Assembly (NCBI GenBank): GCA_016296635.1
Contig: JAEDIZ010000016.1
Coordinates: 1-27,517, forward strand
Source: Oscillospiraceae bacterium
GTDB taxonomy: Bacteria > Bacillota > Clostridia > Oscillospirales > Oscillospiraceae
Direction of reading: 5' to 3'
Length of the DNA: 27,517 nt
Shown piece by piece: positions 23,860-27,517 of this stretch. Numbering within the stretch: the first letter of the stretch is position 1; each line of letters starts with the position of its first letter. Position numbers and translations under genes: made by a program. The notes under the pieces were generated by a model that saw only the letters and a program-made list of their open reading frames with translations, did not search any database and was not told the origin of the DNA.

Positions 23860-25278
23860 TTATGTTTTCTGATTCTTCTTGTTGCAGAGATATCCGATAA
23901 ACTCGACGACAAGGAAGAAAACGAGGAAGCCGATGCACTTCTTCCAGCCGTAGCCCATCCAGATTGCATATGCAAAGAACAGGCAGCACAGCAGGCCCAG
24001 GCCGGGCAGAACGAAGCGTCTGAAGAAGCCAAGATCCTTTGCCTTGATCATCAGGCCGATCATCATGGGGATATACATGACATAGAGGCAGATGATGCCG
24101 ATCTCGTCGGGTTCCCAGGCGATCCACTCACAGCCGTGGACTGCGCCGAACATTTCGGGGCCGCCCATCCAAACCATGACAGTCCATGCAAACCAGAAGC
24201 CGCCGGTCATCATTCCGACGATAGCAGACTTAATTGAGAAATTATTCTGATCGTCAATGTTGCCGAAGAACTTGGGTTTCGGACCCATGCCGCGAGCAGA
24301 AATGGCATACAGGCCACGGCAGGAGGACATAATAAGTCCGTTCATGGTGCCGAGGCAGGAGATGGTGATAAACACGTAAACAATGGTACCGATCACACTG
24401 CCGAAAAGCTTGGAGAAAGCGATGCGAGGCAGAGTCTCGCCGAACGGCCACGTGCTGGTAATGGTCTTGACATCACCGACAATGCTCATAGCAAAGATGT
24501 AAAGTGCATAGATGATGATGGTGACAAGCGAGCCAATGATAAGTGCGCGCGGCAGCGTCTTCTTTGCATCCTTCAGCTCTGCATTGATTGAGGTGGCAAG
24601 GATCCAGCCTTCATATGCAAATGCAAAGCCAACGATAGCCTTGAAGAAGCCTGCGCCGTCAACTGCGGTATATTCCGCGGTGTTGACAAAGTCCAGAACT
24701 TCCAGCGTAGAACCATTGATCAGGCCTGCAATGGTACCGACAACGCCCATAATGACCAGCGGGACCAGCTTGATAACGGTCATGCCGACCTGCATCTTGC
24801 CTGCCAGCTTGGGGCTGAGGGCATTGATGCCATAGCCGATCATCATGAAGCCTGCGCCGACGCCGATTGCCGCCGGATTGATCTGACCGGTAGTAAAGTC
24901 AATTGCCTTGATACCGAACAGCTGCAGGAACATCATAGCGGAGAAGAAGGCCAGCATCGCAACCAGAGCCGGAACATAAATGAAGTTCATGAACCAACCG
25001 ACATAGTATGCGTACTTCGGGCCAAGGGCAACTTCTGCGTAGTCAACAACACCGTTGACTTTTTCGTATCTGGAGCCCAGCTCGGCAAAGACCAGCGAGC
25101 AGATGATGCAGATGAGGCCGACAATGCCGACAACCGCAATACCCTGCAGGAGATTGCCGCCGGTGAGGTTCAGAACCTTACCGCCTTTGATGAAGACACC
25201 GGAACCGATCACGATACCGATGACCATGGAAATAGCAGTCGGAAGACCATACCGCTTTTCCATCTGTTTGTTTTCCAT
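23860..25278 (-). CDS. APC superfamily amino-acid permease
   Basis: A 472-residue transporter with about 12 membrane segments. The N-terminal signature GIVIGSGVFIKGGKVL (about 21-36) is the unwound helix 1 that binds the substrate amine and carboxyl groups in APC transporters. EGWILATSINAELKDAKKTLPRA (about 223-245) is the conserved helix 6 and following loop. No charged C-terminal regulatory domain is present. It resembles the SteT/LAT-like group of exchangers, but the substrate cannot be fixed. The start at 25278 has an AAGGAG site about ten bases upstream. It has its own promoter and ends at the shared terminator, so it is monocistronic. Given the serine dehydratase elsewhere in the window, serine or threonine transport is only a guess. 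Confidence 0.92.
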   Translation of the reverse strand: MENKQMEKRYGLPTAISMVIGIVIGSGVFIKGGKVLNLTGGNLLQGIAVVGIVGLICIICSLVFAELGSRYEKVNGVVDYAEVALGPKYAYYVGWFMNFIYVPALVAMLAFFSAMMFLQLFGIKAIDFTTGQINPAAIGVGAGFMMIGYGINALSPKLAGKMQVGMTVIKLVPLVIMGVVGTIAGLINGSTLEVLDFVNTAEYTAVDGAGFFKAIVGFAFAYEGWILATSINAELKDAKKTLPRALIIGSLVTIIIYALYIFAMSIVGDVKTITSTWPFGETLPRIAFSKLFGSVIGTIVYVFITISCLGTMNGLIMSSCRGLYAISARGMGPKPKFFGNIDDQNNFSIKSAIVGMMTGGFWFAWTVMVWMGGPEMFGAVHGCEWIAWEPDEIGIICLYVMYIPMMIGLMIKAKDLGFFRRFVLPGLGLLCCLFFAYAIWMGYGWKKCIGFLVFFLVVEFIGYLCNKKNQKT

Positions 25279-25338
25279 TTCTTTCTCTCCTTTTTCTCTC
25301 TTGGTTTAAATGGGAACAGTTAAAAAAGCATATTCCTA

Positions 25339-25367
25339 TTATTCACATCGCAGCCCACTTTGTCAAG
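25339..25367 (-). promoter_or_regulatory. Strong promoter for the permease gene
   Basis: On the minus strand a perfect TTGACA (25362-25367), 17-base spacer and AATAAT (25339-25344), between the mreB stop and the permease start. Confidence 0.85.
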
Positions 25368-25386
25368 CCTTTCTCGACAAAAAGAA

Positions 25387-26415
25387 TTACTCTTTCATCA
25401 GCTTACGGCGCGCAAGATTGATAGTACCCTCCTGCATGGCGCTGATCCAGCCAAGGCTCTTTCCGCATCCGTTTGCAACGCAGGAATCTGCATCATCAGC
25501 AACGGAGCAGGCAATTTCCGTACGTTCAGTAATCAGCTTATCGAATCCGTAAAGCTGGCTTCCGCCGCCGGTCATCACAATTCCGTTCTTGGAAATATCC
25601 GCAACAAGCTCGGGAGAGCTGTTTTCCAAAACAAACAGAACCTCATCTACGATCATTCTCGCCGGTCGCTTGAACGCTTCCAGAAGATCCGACGAAGAAA
25701 TCACTTCTTCCCTTGCAAGGCCGGTTTTCAGATCGCGGCCCTTGATGGGCATATAGGTTTCCTCCGGCCGCTCATATACGCAGCCAATGGTGATCTTCAC
25801 TTCTTCCGCCGTATTCAGACCGATCAGCATCCCGAAACGCTTCCGCACCAGCGCTATGACCGCCTCGTCAAAGGAATCTCCGGCAATCTTAATGGATGAA
25901 GAAGACGCAATACCGCCGAGGCTCAGCACCGCAATATCCGTGGTACCGCCGCCGATATCCACGACCATCTGTCCTTCCGCCCCGGTAATATTCATTTTTG
26001 CGCCAAGTGCAGCTGCAAACGGTTCTTCAATGAGATAAACGCGGCGGGCGCCCGCCTCCATGGTTGCCTGAATGACCGCTCTCTCCTCGACCTCCGTGAC
26101 ACCGCTCGGTACAGAAACAATGACACGAGGCTTAATGAGCGCAAACTGGTTCAGTTTTTTCATAAACTGCTCCAGCATTTTCTCTGTCATTTCATAGTCG
26201 GAAATAACGCCGTTGCGCAGCGGGCGGACAGCAACAATATTGCCGGGCGTTCTGCCAAGCATATTTCTTGCCGACGAACCGACCTGCACCACCTTGCCCG
26301 TATTTTTATCCACGGCAACAACGGAAGGCTCGCGAAGTACAATTCCCTTTCCTTCTTCATAAATGAGAATATTTGCCGTACCAAGGTCAATGCCGATATC
26401 TCTTGTCAGTTTCAT
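25387..26415 (-). CDS. mreB: Rod shape-determining protein MreB/Mbl family
   Basis: A 342-residue bacterial actin that polymerises on the membrane and directs lateral cell-wall synthesis. Actin-fold marks are phosphate 1 IGIDLGTANILIY (8-20), REPSVVAVD, VSVPSGVTEVEERAV, the connect segment EEPFAAALGAKMNI, phosphate 2 MVVDIGGGTTDIAVLSLGG and the adenosine motif GIVMTGGGSQLYGFD near the C-terminus. The start at 26415 follows AGGGGAA and overlaps the comF stop by four bases (ATGA). No mreC or mreD follows; the downstream gene is a permease with its own promoter. It could therefore be a stand-alone MreB paralogue (Mbl or MreBH type) with mreBCD elsewhere. Confidence 0.95.
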   Translation of the reverse strand: MKLTRDIGIDLGTANILIYEEGKGIVLREPSVVAVDKNTGKVVQVGSSARNMLGRTPGNIVAVRPLRNGVISDYEMTEKMLEQFMKKLNQFALIKPRVIVSVPSGVTEVEERAVIQATMEAGARRVYLIEEPFAAALGAKMNITGAEGQMVVDIGGGTTDIAVLSLGGIASSSSIKIAGDSFDEAVIALVRKRFGMLIGLNTAEEVKITIGCVYERPEETYMPIKGRDLKTGLAREEVISSSDLLEAFKRPARMIVDEVLFVLENSSPELVADISKNGIVMTGGGSQLYGFDKLITERTEIACSVADDADSCVANGCGKSLGWISAMQEGTINLARRKLMKE

Positions 26416-27092
26416 AATGGTTCCCCTGTCTGTTTGGATTGGGTTCGCGGTGTAGCAAGCGCTGCACAGACAACGCTTTCAGCCCCCGCGGTAAGAAGTA
26501 CCCGGCAGCACTCGGAAAGAGTTGCTCCGGTTGTTACAATATCGTCGATCAGCAGAATTCGCTTTCCGGAAATCTCCGCTGATGCAATTGCTTCAAATGC
26601 GCCGCGCACATTCGCTGCCCTTCCGGATGCATCGGATATCCCGGACTGCGGCGGCGTATGACGCGATTTTCTTAAAAGTAAAACCGGATTTGTCTGCAAT
26701 CTTTCGCAGATTCTTCCGCAAAGCAGTTCGGTCTGATCGTATCCGCGCTCGCGTCTGCGCTTTCGGCTTACCGGTACCCAACTGACAAGATCATATTTTC
26801 CTGCCAGCTTGTCCCGGATTGTAACGGACATCCAGTCCCCAAACTGTTCAGCATAAAAGGTGCGTCCTGAAAATTTAAACCGGAGAAAAGATTCTCGCAA
26901 TGGTTCTTCATAGAAAAAGGTTGAAACACATCGATCAGCATACTGCACATGAGGGTCTGCCCCGTCATGCTCCGGAAGTCTATCCATGCAGGCAGAGCAG
27001 ACACACGCTCTGCTGTTTGGAAGCAGGTTTCCACAAAGGATGCATTTAGGCGGGTACAGCAGATCCAAAATGTGCCTTTTCAGCTCAAGCAT
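26412..27092 (-). CDS. comF: ComF family protein (phosphoribosyltransferase-like)
   Basis: A 226-residue protein with a zinc-finger-like N-terminus (KCILCG, C17/C20, and CVCSACMDRLP with C30, C32 and C35) followed by a type I phosphoribosyltransferase domain. PVSRKRRRERGYDQTELL is the conserved ComF block, and ILLIDDIVTTGATLSEC is the PRPP-binding loop. In naturally competent bacteria ComF is needed for uptake or processing of single-stranded DNA, but homologues are widespread without competence and may serve in DNA repair. The start at 27092 (after GGGAG) overlaps the recD2 end by 8 bases, and its end overlaps mreB by four. The link to a RecD2 helicase supports a DNA-processing role. Confidence 0.93.
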   Translation of the reverse strand: MLELKRHILDLLYPPKCILCGNLLPNSRACVCSACMDRLPEHDGADPHVQYADRCVSTFFYEEPLRESFLRFKFSGRTFYAEQFGDWMSVTIRDKLAGKYDLVSWVPVSRKRRRERGYDQTELLCGRICERLQTNPVLLLRKSRHTPPQSGISDASGRAANVRGAFEAIASAEISGKRILLIDDIVTTGATLSECCRVLLTAGAESVVCAALATPRTQSKQTGEPL

Positions 27093-27517
27093 TCTCTTCT
27101 CCCATCTTCTGAAGCCGAAGCTTCAGACCGGAATAGCGTCTCTGCCTGCGGTCATTCTGGGTCATAGCCGCAATAACATCTTCAAAACCTACAACGATAA
27201 GCAGTTCTCTCGCTCTGGTGATTGCCGTATAAAGAACACTTCTCGTCAAAAGAAGCGAGGATGCCGGACACGCAGATAAGATGACCGCGCGGTATTCGCT
27301 GCCCTGACTTTTATGAACAGTCATTGCATAAGCAGGTTCCAACTCACCCAGCATATCAAAGGCATATTCCGCCGTTCGTTCATCAAAACAGACCGACACA
27401 AGCTCCGTTTCAAAGTCGATGGAAACAATTCTGCCGATGTCACCGTTAAAGATGCCAGTACCTGCACCAAGTCCATCGACTCTCTTCCACATTATATCAT
27501 AATTATTGCGAATCTGC
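27085..27517 (-). CDS. recD2: RecD2-type ATP-dependent DNA helicase, C-terminal part (cut by window edge)
   Basis: The last 143 codons of a superfamily 1B helicase. The frame is open through the right edge (it reads QIRNNYDIMW just inside it), so the start lies outside. QIRNNYD and GIFNGDIGRI are typical of the RecD2 segment before motif V. The SH3-like insertion follows, then motif V/VI regions: AYAMTVHKSQGSEY and LYTAITRARELLIVVG. RecD2 unwinds DNA 5' to 3' and works in repair, apart from RecBC. The residues after VVG form a short basic tail. It is followed directly by comF, an arrangement often seen in Clostridia. Confidence 0.93.
   Translation of the reverse strand, partial: QIRNNYDIMWKRVDGLGAGTGIFNGDIGRIVSIDFETELVSVCFDERTAEYAFDMLGELEPAYAMTVHKSQGSEYRAVILSACPASSLLLTRSVLYTAITRARELLIVVGFEDVIAAMTQNDRRQRRYSGLKLRLQKMGEENA

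Noticed and set aside
1..27517. CRISPR arrays, insertion sequences, phage genes, toxin-antitoxin or defence modules
   Set aside because: No spaced direct repeats, transposase or integrase motifs or recognisable defence domains were found on either strand by eye.

Overview
The window looks like chromosomal DNA from a Gram-positive, low-to-mid G+C member of the Clostridia, probably in or near Oscillospiraceae/Ruminococcaceae. The pointers are the gene repertoire (MltG next to a U32 peptidase, TagA, CsaB, SLH repeats, a DUF4330 protein, a type II L-serine dehydratase, ComF next to MreB), AGGAGG-type ribosome binding sites and roughly balanced base composition. The assignment rests on my recognition of families, not on a search.

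Layout. (1) 1-3838, minus strand: an operon tagA-tmk-DJ-1-mltG-U32 with very short gaps or overlaps, behind a good sigma-A-like promoter at 3810-3838. (2) 3943-4803, plus strand: a cysteine-rich protein of unknown function, ended by a bidirectional terminator. (3) 4847-8202, minus strand: a glycosyltransferase and a 736-residue fusion of a GT4 glycosyltransferase with a CsaB-type pyruvyl transferase. (4) 8337-10384, plus strand and divergent from (3): DUF4330 membrane protein plus an O-antigen ligase/polymerase-like protein. (5) 10553-13845, plus strand: an ornithine cyclodeaminase/mu-crystallin family enzyme, a FadR-type regulator and a one-chain L-serine dehydratase. (6) 13949-14036: tRNA-Leu(CAG), followed by three hairpins. 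(7) 14199-14543, minus: a YjbR family protein. (8) 14695-17393, plus: purA-purB. (9) 17557-20012, minus: a decayed gene for a secreted SLH-domain protein with at least six lesions. (10) 20142-22829, minus: a putative glycoside hydrolase-like membrane protein and a GyrI-like/zinc-ribbon protein. (11) 23106-23807, plus: a DUF554 membrane protein. (12) 23860-25278, minus: an APC-family amino-acid permease. (13) 25387-27517, minus: recD2 (cut by the window edge)-comF-mreB.

How it fits together. TagA, the two glycosyltransferases, the pyruvyl transferase and the Wzy-like protein together suggest synthesis of a lipid-linked, pyruvylated secondary cell-wall polymer. In other Gram-positives, CsaB-dependent pyruvylation of such a polymer creates the ligand for SLH domains, and the window also holds a broken SLH-domain surface protein. 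MltG and MreB add peptidoglycan elongation functions. Regions 5 and 12 deal with amino acids, and region 8 makes AMP from IMP.

I did not find CRISPR arrays, phage or transposon genes, or an unmistakable new defence system. The most promising less-described items are the cysteine-rich protein at 3943-4803, the GT4-CsaB fusion with its divergent DUF4330-Wzy partner, the fused serine dehydratase with a degenerate ACT-like segment, and the SLH pseudogene with an unusual helical N-terminal part.
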